From positions 1 to 61,711 of IMG/VR virus record IMGVR_UViG_3300042691_048653: DNA of 61,711 nt; one strand, given 5' to 3'. Under the pieces are notes generated by a model that was given only the letters and a program-made list of their open reading frames with translations, was not told the origin of the DNA and did not search any database. This document shows positions 31,021 through 40,652 of the stretch, one piece after another. Every line of letters begins with the position of its first letter. The first letter of the stretch is position 1. Made by a program: the position numbers and the translations under genes. This DNA comes from a virus.

Positions 31021-32133
31021 TTAATTAATATTGTAAAAAGGGTTAGATGAATTCCAATTCGATTCATTTGAATCTAAAGTTATTTTTAACCTTAATTTAG
31101 CCATTTTTGGTTTATTGATAAATTTATTAGACTCTGAAGTTGTTACATCCATATTAATATTAACAACTTTTACTGTTGGGCTTAAATTTGATTGTTTTCC
31201 ATAAAAATCAAACATATTTTTAGCCGCCGTTATACCAGATTCTAATAAACCTTTAAATCTAAAAATAGGTAAGTTAACGTTATCTTTATAAATTTTGTTA
31301 CTATCCATCATTAAATTATGGTCAACACCATTAAACTTAACTGTTGGTAATATATTACTAGTTGTATTAAATTGTAAATCTACCAATTCTTCTAATCTTA
31401 ACTGACCAGAATCAAGTGTATATACAAAAGAATCTACTGGATATAATTGTAAAACAAATTTTCCGTTTTGTGTGATTTTATTAGTAGATTTAGATTTGTA
31501 ACTACTAGCTGTTAATTGGAAAGGTGATTTAAATCTATTATTATCGTATAAAACAGTAGATTTACCATCCACTTTATTAACTAATGTGTTTGTAAATACA
31601 GTATAATTTTTATAATCTTGATCTGTTTCAAACACATAGTTAAGGTTATAATTTTTTGTATCCCATAATTTATATTCACCAAAAGCATTTTCAGTGTATT
31701 CATATACATTTATAAAATCGTAAAGTTTTATAAATGGTTCATAACTTCTAGAAACAGCATCAATATTAGAAATTGTATCTCTTAAACTTTGTAAATAGTT
31801 ACCTAAATAAATTGTTACATCTAAATTTTTGTACTCATTACCACCACAGTCATCAACAAAAACAATTTCTCTTTTAGCAATATCTTCTGTTGCTCTACCT
31901 GGTGTACCGATTATACTAATATTATCGGTATCATTATAAATTGTTTTTATGTCATCACCATTAACTGATGTTACTAAAACAGATGAATTAACAGTTTCAC
32001 TGTAGTTAATACCATCATCATTTAGACTAAAATATTTAATATCAAATTTACCATTAGGGTTTAATAATCTAGAAACACCATATTTGGTTAAATAAGTTTT
32101 AAATCCTGTTGTATTTACTTCTTCAAAAGCCAT
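31021..32133 (-). CDS. Tail/baseplate structural protein with LTKYG N-terminus
   Basis: 370 residues. N-terminal motif FKTYLTKYGVSRLLNPNGKF and IKYFSLNDDGINY is shared with the next two genes upstream, so these three are paralogues in the first 45 residues. The rest is beta-rich. Probably a fibre or baseplate attachment subunit. Confidence 0.65.
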   Translation of the reverse strand: MAFEEVNTTGFKTYLTKYGVSRLLNPNGKFDIKYFSLNDDGINYSETVNSSVLVTSVNGDDIKTIYNDTDNISIIGTPGRATEDIAKREIVFVDDCGGNEYKNLDVTIYLGNYLQSLRDTISNIDAVSRSYEPFIKLYDFINVYEYTENAFGEYKLWDTKNYNLNYVFETDQDYKNYTVFTNTLVNKVDGKSTVLYDNNRFKSPFQLTASSYKSKSTNKITQNGKFVLQLYPVDSFVYTLDSGQLRLEELVDLQFNTTSNILPTVKFNGVDHNLMMDSNKIYKDNVNLPIFRFKGLLESGITAAKNMFDFYGKQSNLSPTVKVVNINMDVTTSESNKFINKPKMAKLRLKITLDSNESNWNSSNPFYNIN

Positions 32134-32136
32134 TTT

Positions 32137-32361
32137 TTATCTTTTATATATTATAGGACTTTTATTACCATTATAAATAGTAGTATCAGAGTTACCCTGA
32201 GTTTCTACTACTTTTTCAGGTTCTTGTGTTGCATCATATCTAACACCGTCATCAGAAAAACTAAAGTACTTAAAATCAATTTTACCTTCTTTAATTAGTT
32301 TTTCTTTTCCGTATTTAGTTAAAGTCAACCTAAATTTTTTATTTATATCAACAAAAGCCAT
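32137..32361 (-). CDS. Short paralogue of the LTKYG structural family
   Basis: 74 residues consisting almost only of the shared N-terminal domain (LTLTKYGKEKLIKEGKIDF, KYFSFSDDGVRYD) plus a short tail. Either a truncated duplicate or a free-standing adaptor domain. One-base overlap with the upstream gene. Confidence 0.6.
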   Translation of the reverse strand: MAFVDINKKFRLTLTKYGKEKLIKEGKIDFKYFSFSDDGVRYDATQEPEKVVETQGNSDTTIYNGNKSPIIYKR

Positions 32362-34463
32362 TAAAAATCTAAAGCTACCTCTAATATTATTGTTGTAACA
32401 TTTGTTTTTTCAATCGGAGCTATAAACTTACCTATGGCCACCAAATTACCAATGTTATCGTAAACACCTAATTCTGTTATATGTACATTTTGTCCACTAC
32501 CAGCATAAGTTGGGTTTGTAGAAATATTAAATTGGTTTGGTGGTATTGTAAAGTTAAATAGTGTTCTATATTTAGTACTTAAACCAGAAGCGGCCATGTT
32601 ACCGTATAAAAAGTATTCATCACCAAACTGTAATATTTCGGTTTCACCAATTTCAGGAATGTTTATATAATCATTTAGATTAAAGGTTGTTGAGCTATAT
32701 GTGTATAAATTTTCTGTTATAGTAAATGTTGAGTTTTCTAGGTTAATAGGGTCTATTCTTGTACCGATTGTGTGACCATTTATATTACTAGTATAATCAA
32801 TTTTCTTCCATCCAGCTGGGTCTGGTTTGTCACCCACCGGTACTCTTTGTACTAAAATTTCAAATTTATCTGCGTACCAACCAGTACCACCAGAAGTCAT
32901 CATATAAGGTAGTTGTCCAGTAGGGAAAGTAATATTTACATCTTTTTTAGATGCGTCAGGTGAACAAGGTTCTATTGAATTGTTATAAAAGACACAAGTA
33001 ATATTTTGACAAGGTAAACCACTAGTGTAACCACTACTACTAGATAACAAATAAGTTACAAACACATCTTGTGTTTGATTAATAAATCCGTTTGTATTCG
33101 TTGTTAAACCATAACCTAAAGTAGGTAATGTCCAATTCCTATTTGATTTATAAGATAAAGCCGCTACCATTTCTTGGTCATGTATTGTAATCGTTTGTAA
33201 ATCAGGGAAAACTCTACCAATACTAATTGTTGGTATATTTGGGTCAACTAAATCGTAGTAAGAAATATTTGTTATATTACCACCTAAAGTAACAAAATTA
33301 GTACTACCACTAGCAATGAATTCGTAACCAATAATATCTCCTGTTCCAGAACCTGAAAAAATTCTGTTATGCCACATTAAAGTAGGCATTTTTAAAACAG
33401 GACTTTCATTAATAGATGGGTCAATATAAAATTTTTGACCATAAACTAATTCTGGTTGATTTTGACAACTTTCGTTATTTGAATAATGAATAATTGATAT
33501 TGAATTTATATCATCACAAAATGTATTAGGATTGGTAATATTAGCTGGTTCATTATTGATAAATGTTTGTGTTAAACCTGATAATTGTCTTTCTGATGTA
33601 TATCCATAATATTCTTTTGGTCCAACAAAAGATTCTGAACCATAAGTTTCAAAACCTCTATAAACTGAAGTATCTATTCCTGGCATGTTATAAGTCCAAA
33701 CATTATTCATATTCCAAACAGAACCACCAGAATATAAACCTGTATCAAAAGTGAAACCACTCATAGAACTAGGGTAGAATGTTGTATAGGCTATATTAGT
33801 AGATAAAGAAGTGTTAAAGTTCGGTAAATTTCTATCTACTCTAACGATTAATGTGTTTGCTGAAACACTACCACTCAACGATTGTACTTTGTACCATAAA
33901 TAAGGAACCGGTACATCTAATTCAACAATACCTTTATTTTGTGATAAAGTTAAATCAGGATTACTCATTTTTATTAACATAAAATCACCTACCGATGGTT
34001 CTAAACTACTTGGTACATAACTAGGTCCTTGGAAAACGTTAACAATATCAGTACCACTCATTCCAGTTACAGGAATAAAAGTGTCTGCTTGTATAACATA
34101 GTTAGAATCTGTGTATGCTGTATATTGAACTGGTGTTACTCCAGATAAAGAAGTAAAAAATCCTTTTTCAGGTGCTTGAATAACAGTGGTTATTTCTACT
34201 GGTGCTAAAAAGGGTATTGTTATATCTGGTGTCCCATTAGTAGTTGGGAATAGGGGTGTTTTTATATTAGGTTGGTTGTTCTTTGGTTTTAGAACGTTTT
34301 GTAAACTAATATTGTAATTAGGGCCTAAAGTTGTGTAATCTATTTCAGAATCACCTAATCTAAATGTTGTGAAATTTAATTGTCCAATAGACAATAATTC
34401 TCTACCTTTATCAGTTAACCTTGCGTTAACAAAAGCTCCTGTATTTTTACTTATATAACTCAT
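32361..34463 (-). CDS. Large tail-fibre/baseplate structural protein
   Basis: 700 residues. N-terminal LTDKGRELLSIGQLNF and FRLGDSEIDY define the paralogous domain. The middle is Ser/Thr/Gly/Asn-rich beta. The C-terminus has TELGVYDNIGNLVAIGKF, a fibre tip-type module. An ATATTTATAA element sits just upstream (34467-34477), three bases from ATG. It is likely a fibre or collar subunit. Confidence 0.7.
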   Translation of the reverse strand: MSYISKNTGAFVNARLTDKGRELLSIGQLNFTTFRLGDSEIDYTTLGPNYNISLQNVLKPKNNQPNIKTPLFPTTNGTPDITIPFLAPVEITTVIQAPEKGFFTSLSGVTPVQYTAYTDSNYVIQADTFIPVTGMSGTDIVNVFQGPSYVPSSLEPSVGDFMLIKMSNPDLTLSQNKGIVELDVPVPYLWYKVQSLSGSVSANTLIVRVDRNLPNFNTSLSTNIAYTTFYPSSMSGFTFDTGLYSGGSVWNMNNVWTYNMPGIDTSVYRGFETYGSESFVGPKEYYGYTSERQLSGLTQTFINNEPANITNPNTFCDDINSISIIHYSNNESCQNQPELVYGQKFYIDPSINESPVLKMPTLMWHNRIFSGSGTGDIIGYEFIASGSTNFVTLGGNITNISYYDLVDPNIPTISIGRVFPDLQTITIHDQEMVAALSYKSNRNWTLPTLGYGLTTNTNGFINQTQDVFVTYLLSSSSGYTSGLPCQNITCVFYNNSIEPCSPDASKKDVNITFPTGQLPYMMTSGGTGWYADKFEILVQRVPVGDKPDPAGWKKIDYTSNINGHTIGTRIDPINLENSTFTITENLYTYSSTTFNLNDYINIPEIGETEILQFGDEYFLYGNMAASGLSTKYRTLFNFTIPPNQFNISTNPTYAGSGQNVHITELGVYDNIGNLVAIGKFIAPIEKTNVTTIILEVALDF

Positions 34464-34466
34464 TTC

Positions 34467-34477
34467 TTATAAATATG
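34467..34477 (-). promoter_or_regulatory. ATATTTATAA element before the 700-residue structural gene
   Basis: CATATTTATAA on the minus strand in the 17-base gap between two structural genes. Only three bases separate it from the ATG, so it may also act in translation rather than only in transcription. Confidence 0.4.
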
Positions 34478-34480
34478 GTC

Positions 34481-36085
34481 TTAGTAAGAATTTATCTTAT
34501 TATTTGTCGAGAATTTACCTATTCTACTGACACTATTTGTTGTAAATATATTATCTAAAATGCCAGAATAAACCTTTTTATTGGTTACCCGCCATATATA
34601 ATTTTTATTTGCTTGTAAATTAGGGGGTAAGTTAACATAATAGTAACTTTCACCATCAACATAATTAACTGTTATACCAGTTGTAACACCTGTGATAAAG
34701 TTAGGGTCACTATCTTCTGTTACTTCAACTAAAAAATCACCATCTAACCTATCATTAACTATTGTTGGGCTAACATTCCACTCCAATAAACTACCATAAG
34801 TAACAGTATTATAATTACCTTCTAAACAACCATCATTTGTATAAGCCGCATATAATCTATCACCAATAGATAAATTTATACCATCAAATATTAATCTATT
34901 TTCTATACTTAAACTTAAGTAGTAATCTAAACCATATGTTAACTTAATACCGTTTAAAAATAAAGTCATGTTTTTTTCAACATCTTTAGATGGTTTGTAT
35001 TCTAAATAATATTCAAATTTACCCTCCTCTATGTTGTAATATACTTTATCTGTTGTTGTTACAGCTGAAGTAACACCACTAGTCACAGCACTTAATATTT
35101 CGTATTGTTCCGAATAAACAATATTAAAATCTAAATCTGAAGTTAAATAACTAGAGGTTATAACATCTATCAATGGATCTAAGCCCTTAATTAAAACAAA
35201 AGTTGTATCACCACTGATTTTATAATTAGAACTACTTAAAGTAATACCGTTAACAGTTACCAGTAGAGTGTTGTTTAAAGGCTTTTTACTAATAGTAAAA
35301 GTGTCACTGTATAATGGGTCTATGTTTAAAGTTTCATTAATAAAACTAACTTCTTCTGTTTTAAAAACATAACTTTGCCCACATTCATTTTTTACTATTT
35401 CTCTAGCGGATAATAATTTATTACAACATTTTGTTGAATAACAATCAAATGGTCCTAACCTAGGTTTTTCTGGGTCAACTAAAGTAACAAAAAACCAAGA
35501 ACTATTTTCATCGTAAAAATTACCTAAATTGGGTTCTACATATTTAAAGCCTTTAGAAAGACAATTATTTTTTATAAAAGTATAATTAGTATTTAATATA
35601 TACTCTTGGTCTTTTTTAAATAAAACATTTAATTCTTTTGTATAGACAAAAGGGTTTAATGTTATAGCGCTAAAATCTGTTGAGGCACTATAAACCAAAT
35701 TATTGGTGTATAGTTGTGGTATTGTATTTAGTGAACCAAACAAATTATCGGTATTTGGTGGTATAAATTCAGAAGTTCTTTCGTATATTTGATAATCGAA
35801 GGTACCTGTATAAGCCGTTAAAGTGTCTGTGTTACCAGTAAAATTAACAGTAAAAAATAAATTATTATTAGTTATGTTAAAAACACCAATGGAAGTTTCT
35901 GTTAATCCCGTATTTAATTTAGTTAAATTAGTGTAATATCTAGGGCCTTCAAAAAGTTCAGTACAGATATTAAAATTTGTTTTAATATTATTAATAGGAA
36001 AAAGTCCATACTCTTTTTTAATATTTTCAATTACAATTTCTTCAGAAAAAGTACTAGGTATTATATTTTTTTCACATATAGACAT
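34481..36085 (-). CDS. Virion structural protein
   Basis: 534 residues, beta-rich, Thr/Asn/Tyr-rich, with internal strands such as FTISKKPLNNTLLVTVNGITLSS that resemble Ig-like or fibre repeats. Region around NLPPNLQANKNYIWRVTNKK is near the C-terminus. No catalytic motif. Placed in the tail operon. Confidence 0.65.
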   Translation of the reverse strand: MSICEKNIIPSTFSEEIVIENIKKEYGLFPINNIKTNFNICTELFEGPRYYTNLTKLNTGLTETSIGVFNITNNNLFFTVNFTGNTDTLTAYTGTFDYQIYERTSEFIPPNTDNLFGSLNTIPQLYTNNLVYSASTDFSAITLNPFVYTKELNVLFKKDQEYILNTNYTFIKNNCLSKGFKYVEPNLGNFYDENSSWFFVTLVDPEKPRLGPFDCYSTKCCNKLLSAREIVKNECGQSYVFKTEEVSFINETLNIDPLYSDTFTISKKPLNNTLLVTVNGITLSSSNYKISGDTTFVLIKGLDPLIDVITSSYLTSDLDFNIVYSEQYEILSAVTSGVTSAVTTTDKVYYNIEEGKFEYYLEYKPSKDVEKNMTLFLNGIKLTYGLDYYLSLSIENRLIFDGINLSIGDRLYAAYTNDGCLEGNYNTVTYGSLLEWNVSPTIVNDRLDGDFLVEVTEDSDPNFITGVTTGITVNYVDGESYYYVNLPPNLQANKNYIWRVTNKKVYSGILDNIFTTNSVSRIGKFSTNNKINSY

Positions 36086-36098
36086 TTATATAAAATTT

Positions 36099-38045
36099 TT
36101 AACATTCATCATTTGGTGTTCTATTAGTATCAAATTTAACAAAACTGGTTAGATTTATTCTATCTTGTATTATGTTTGTAGCTAACTGCTTTCTAATATA
36201 AATAGGGTAATTACCAAATAAATAATGGGCTGAATTAACAAACGGGTAATCAACACCTATTTTGTCGTTACTACCCTCAAAAACACCAATATCCAATAAA
36301 TCTCTCCAAGAAACAGTACCATCATTATTTATTTGTACATAATCTGGAAAAATTTCATCATCTTTATTATCTACGGTTTCAATCACATCTGAAAATTCCC
36401 TAATTTTTATTTTATGGTGTATTTTATATGTGTACCCATCATAAAAATTATAAGTAACATTGTTTGGGTCAGGGTTTGTTGTATCATTAAAATAAACCTG
36501 CTTTGGAGCAAACCTACCTAAAGTTTCTGATAAAACAGTTTCATCTAAAAAAGCTCTATTATATTCAACAAAGTCACAATAATTATAAACATCATTTATT
36601 GTTTTATAGGTACCAGAAGTACCAGAAAAATTAAATTCTAAATCAGAATATGTTTCTAAATTAAATCCAGAAGTTGTTGTTAAATTAGTTGTTAACCTAT
36701 TGTGGTCCATTATTTGTAAAGTTTCAGACCAATTAAAATAACCATCATAACCATTAGCTACGGAACTAGATCTTTTTACTACTGTTAAAAATAAATCACT
36801 AATAGGTCTGCCTAAATTATCTCTTAACCCCGAAACATCTATGTCTTTATTAAAATGAAATAAAAAAACCTTATTTAAGGCATTGTCATTAAATATGTTG
36901 GTGGAAAAAGAAGCACGATAAACTTCATAGTCTTTTGGTTCGGTTATTATTTTAAATTGTCTAAAATAATATTCAGAAGGTACACCATCTAAATACTTAT
37001 AAAGTAAACTATAGTTTATTAAATTTAAAGTATTTCCTTGTGGTGTAAAATCATATTTTATAACAAAAGTATCTAATGTAGGCGTAGACACAACCTTATA
37101 CAAATTATTTAATTTATCAATAACAACATTAGAAGTTGTTGTTCCCACCCTAACTTCAACAAAATCGTTAACTCTTAATGTATGTCCTTGACTAAAAATC
37201 TTAATATATTCTAATGTTGTACCCGTTTGTTGTCCATTAGCATCACATCTTTGTATTTGTGAAGTCGCTATTGAATTTGAAAAAGAAAAATCGTTTAGTG
37301 ATGGTTCAAAAACCCTTTTGCCTGTTGCAAAAAATGGTATCTGTATTGGTACATTTTGTGGTGCACCTGGAGGTCCAGAAACTGTTGTTGTTGGTGTTAT
37401 GTATTCTGTTTCTAAAATTAATCCATAATCTTCATTACCAGCCTCAAAATCTAATATTCTATGAAAACCCAAATAATTAACCGTATTAACACCGTCTGAA
37501 ATAAAATTAGATGTTGGACTCATATATAAAAACTCATCAGTGTTTTTTATACCGTGTTTTTGTGATGTTCTAACCAAAATGTTAACAGTACCAGTGGTAT
37601 AATTGTATGGTAACAACTCTTTAATTTGAAAACCTCTATTGGCCTCTGTTGTATTTTGTGGTTCTTCTCTACCTAATGTTATAATTTTTTTAGTGTCGTT
37701 AGAACTAAAGGGATAAGTTATTTGTAATAACCAAGTTCTAGGTAAAAAGGATTGATCTAATTCTTCTGGTGACCAAACATCATTGCCTAGTGGAACACTT
37801 GACCAAGTATCAATGATTGTATTATCTGTCACTATCTCAATCTTACCGTTAATTCTGTATTTTAATATCTCATTTCTTTCAATATCTGTTTGTTGTATGG
37901 AATTAACTACATAAAGATAATCATCTGGTTCAGTTAAGCCTTTTTTAGAGTTTAATTCGATCGGTATAAAAGTTTGGCTATTTAAAGCCAAAGCATGTCT
38001 CTTTGATGGAGCGACGTATTTTATTTTATAATCAGAATTAGACAC
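36099..38045 (-). CDS. Virion structural protein
   Basis: 648 residues, all-beta appearance. N-terminal part (KYVAPSKRHALALNSQTFIPIELNSKKGL). No motif recognised. Overlaps its upstream neighbour by eight bases. Likely part of baseplate or fibre network. Confidence 0.65.
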   Translation of the reverse strand: MSNSDYKIKYVAPSKRHALALNSQTFIPIELNSKKGLTEPDDYLYVVNSIQQTDIERNEILKYRINGKIEIVTDNTIIDTWSSVPLGNDVWSPEELDQSFLPRTWLLQITYPFSSNDTKKIITLGREEPQNTTEANRGFQIKELLPYNYTTGTVNILVRTSQKHGIKNTDEFLYMSPTSNFISDGVNTVNYLGFHRILDFEAGNEDYGLILETEYITPTTTVSGPPGAPQNVPIQIPFFATGKRVFEPSLNDFSFSNSIATSQIQRCDANGQQTGTTLEYIKIFSQGHTLRVNDFVEVRVGTTTSNVVIDKLNNLYKVVSTPTLDTFVIKYDFTPQGNTLNLINYSLLYKYLDGVPSEYYFRQFKIITEPKDYEVYRASFSTNIFNDNALNKVFLFHFNKDIDVSGLRDNLGRPISDLFLTVVKRSSSVANGYDGYFNWSETLQIMDHNRLTTNLTTTSGFNLETYSDLEFNFSGTSGTYKTINDVYNYCDFVEYNRAFLDETVLSETLGRFAPKQVYFNDTTNPDPNNVTYNFYDGYTYKIHHKIKIREFSDVIETVDNKDDEIFPDYVQINNDGTVSWRDLLDIGVFEGSNDKIGVDYPFVNSAHYLFGNYPIYIRKQLATNIIQDRINLTSFVKFDTNRTPNDEC

Positions 38046-40086
38046 CTAAATTGTTTTTTAAATAAGTTAAAGCGTTATTATTTTTTTCTAAACCAAAAAA
38101 GAAAGCGTACCAACCTTTTTTTGATTTTTCACCACCATTAGTACCAGTAGATTCTGTTATTAACTCGGTCACACCTTGTGTGGTTTCTTTATCTAATCTA
38201 TTCGGAAAATTAGCAAAACCAGATGCATCAACACCTAATGATGATGTTAATGGTATAAAATGATCTTTTAGATTAATATTTGAGGTAGCATTGTTTATAG
38301 TACCGTTATTATAAATACTTAAAAAAGCTGAGGTTGGGTCTAATGGTCCGTTGGGTTTAAAAATTTTTATTATTTCTGTTATATCTAAAGTATTTTTAAC
38401 ACCTAAATAATTATTGTAAACTAAAACTCCCCCATTTGGTGGTGTTGGGGATGATAAAGCATCAAAAGAATTGGCTATTTTAACACACCATTCGTCACCT
38501 TCACATTTAAGTCTCATAAAATAAAGTGAACCGTAACAAATACCTTTAGCCAAAAAACCGTTTATTTTACCAAAACGATCTTCACCACCAACCTGATAAG
38601 TCACTGGATATCTAGTTCTATTAGTATTTCCATTAAATCCTTGATTACCTGCTATAGCTATTCTTACATCATCATCACCAGTATCACTAGATGCACCATT
38701 AAAATTACCAGGTGTATAAATTAATTTTTTTCTATTTTTTAAATCGTATTTGTATTTTGTTGTTGGTATTCTGTGATTAGCGTGACCAGAACAATCATTA
38801 GAAGGTCCGCAACTAGTATCTGTTATATTTTCAGTAAGACTATGAACATACACAGTATATCTACCACTAGTGGGTATTCCTTTATTTGGATCATTAGAGG
38901 GTATTGTATTACCCAATTCATCTGTTATCACGTTGTCTTCGTACATTGGTAAGGGGTATAAAACTTGTCCGTTTGTGAATTGTATACCAACTAAATCGTC
39001 TCCATTAGCCCCAAAAGCTAAGGCCTCCACACCAACACCTAATCTAACCATTTTACCTATTGCTCTAAAATTATCACTATTACCACCAAGAATATCATTA
39101 CAACCCCTAGATATTCTAGCATCATCATAATTAGTAAAAGCCTCAAACATTAATATAGCTGAAGGAACTATTTTTTTAGTTAGTTTAAAATCTAACCTAG
39201 TTATACCAATTTCGCATTGTTCAGTATTACCCCAAAAAGGTACCACATCTACTGATAAGTTTTGTGTTTCTATTTGTGGTAGTTCATCTAAATTAGTACT
39301 ACTCTTAAATTTATTACCGTCGAAAATGCTACTTGGGTATCCTAAGTTTATGTAGTCATCTACAGTTAAACTTGCAGCACCGGTATCACTTAAATCAACA
39401 TCCATATGAACCGTTTTTGTACCAATAGGAACACCAAATATCATATAATCACCAGATTCATTAGTTCTAGTTGTGTATTTATAATATTTATCATAAATTT
39501 CTAATAAAGTATCATTGTCTAAAATTTCAAATTTAGAAGGGAAAGTTCCTACCGGAACTGTTGGTCCATTACCTATTATTGTTCTTTTCCAAATAGAAAA
39601 ATTACCAGTCCCAAAATTAGACGAGACTAATATCCATGGGCCTGTATATGTACCTAAACTTGTAGCATAACTATTTGCGTAATAATCCTGTGGTTGTAAT
39701 AATTGTCCGTTTGACCCGTTAGGTACCTTAATTGTTACTTGAAATTCTTTCCCTGTGTTAGGTAACAAATTATATCTAATACCAACATTATTAGTATCTA
39801 AAGGTGTTATATAAGGATATAGATTATTTATTAAAGGGTTTTCAGCGTCCTCATCCGATAATGGTATAAAAACAGATATTTTAGCATTTTCAACACCAAA
39901 ACCGTCATTAGCTATTACTCTGCCAGCAACAACACCATAATTTGAACAAAAGTTTCTATAAGCTTCTTCTTGTGTTATTTTTAAGCTTAAAAAATCTAAT
40001 GTATCAAATTCCTGTTCAATTTTTACTACTATGTTTTTACTTGACCCAGGTTCTGTACGTAATCTTATGCTTTTATTAGCTTTCAT
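38038..40086 (-). CDS. Virion structural protein with CarboxypepD_reg-like domains
   Basis: 682 residues. GVVAGRVIANDGFGVENAKISVFIP near 51-75 has the pattern of a carboxypeptidase-regulatory-like beta-sandwich, and NESGDYMIFGVPIGTKTVHMDVDL around 213 looks like its continuation. Such domains are common in Bacteroidetes outer-membrane and surface proteins. The rest is beta-rich with several Cys. It may connect tail and fibre or bind host. Confidence 0.65.
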   Translation of the reverse strand: MKANKSIRLRTEPGSSKNIVVKIEQEFDTLDFLSLKITQEEAYRNFCSNYGVVAGRVIANDGFGVENAKISVFIPLSDEDAENPLINNLYPYITPLDTNNVGIRYNLLPNTGKEFQVTIKVPNGSNGQLLQPQDYYANSYATSLGTYTGPWILVSSNFGTGNFSIWKRTIIGNGPTVPVGTFPSKFEILDNDTLLEIYDKYYKYTTRTNESGDYMIFGVPIGTKTVHMDVDLSDTGAASLTVDDYINLGYPSSIFDGNKFKSSTNLDELPQIETQNLSVDVVPFWGNTEQCEIGITRLDFKLTKKIVPSAILMFEAFTNYDDARISRGCNDILGGNSDNFRAIGKMVRLGVGVEALAFGANGDDLVGIQFTNGQVLYPLPMYEDNVITDELGNTIPSNDPNKGIPTSGRYTVYVHSLTENITDTSCGPSNDCSGHANHRIPTTKYKYDLKNRKKLIYTPGNFNGASSDTGDDDVRIAIAGNQGFNGNTNRTRYPVTYQVGGEDRFGKINGFLAKGICYGSLYFMRLKCEGDEWCVKIANSFDALSSPTPPNGGVLVYNNYLGVKNTLDITEIIKIFKPNGPLDPTSAFLSIYNNGTINNATSNINLKDHFIPLTSSLGVDASGFANFPNRLDKETTQGVTELITESTGTNGGEKSKKGWYAFFFGLEKNNNALTYLKNNLGV

Positions 40087-40646
40087 TACTTTTCTAGGAT
40101 ATAGGTTTTTTGTGTAAATTTATTTTGGTATGCAATTTTACCTCTCCTAAGTAATGGTAATTCACCCCTTACTAAAGTCAATCTTTTTTCTTTTAAAACT
40201 GAATCATCTTTTTTTAAGAAAAAACCAATAAAATTATTTAAGATGACAGGGCCATTATTTTTATTATCACTATAACCACCATCTTTTTTAGAAGTTACTT
40301 TTTCTTCAGATACTATTGTTTCAGATTCTAAAGTATTATTTTTATTTTTTAGTCCAGGTTTTAATTCACCATCTGTCTCTAATAAACCTAAATCAGATTT
40401 AGTGAATATGTTATCATACCCACACTCTTCTATAGTGGGACAAATTTCTTCTTCTTTTGTACACCATTTTTCACCAGAAATAAATATTGTTGTAGACGGT
40501 ATAAATTGTTCTATAAACCTAACCCAAAAGTTTTGGAAGTTCTTTTTATAGGCCAATAATTGTTGCAAGTCTAATTTTTTAGTACAATTATCGAAATTTG
40601 CTGGTACTGTAATTAACTGAGTTGTTCCAGAGGTACTTCCTGTCAT
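40086..40646 (-). CDS. Structural-region hypothetical protein
   Basis: 186 residues. Contains an aromatic/ordered segment (LQQLLAYKKNFQNFWVRFIEQFIPSTTIF), a Cys-containing patch (CTKEEEICPTIEECGY) and a basic C-terminus. One-base overlap with the next gene. Function unknown. Confidence 0.6.
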   Translation of the reverse strand: MTGSTSGTTQLITVPANFDNCTKKLDLQQLLAYKKNFQNFWVRFIEQFIPSTTIFISGEKWCTKEEEICPTIEECGYDNIFTKSDLGLLETDGELKPGLKNKNNTLESETIVSEEKVTSKKDGGYSDNKNNGPVILNNFIGFFLKKDDSVLKEKRLTLVRGELPLLRRGKIAYQNKFTQKTYILEK

Positions 40647-40652
40647 TTTTTA

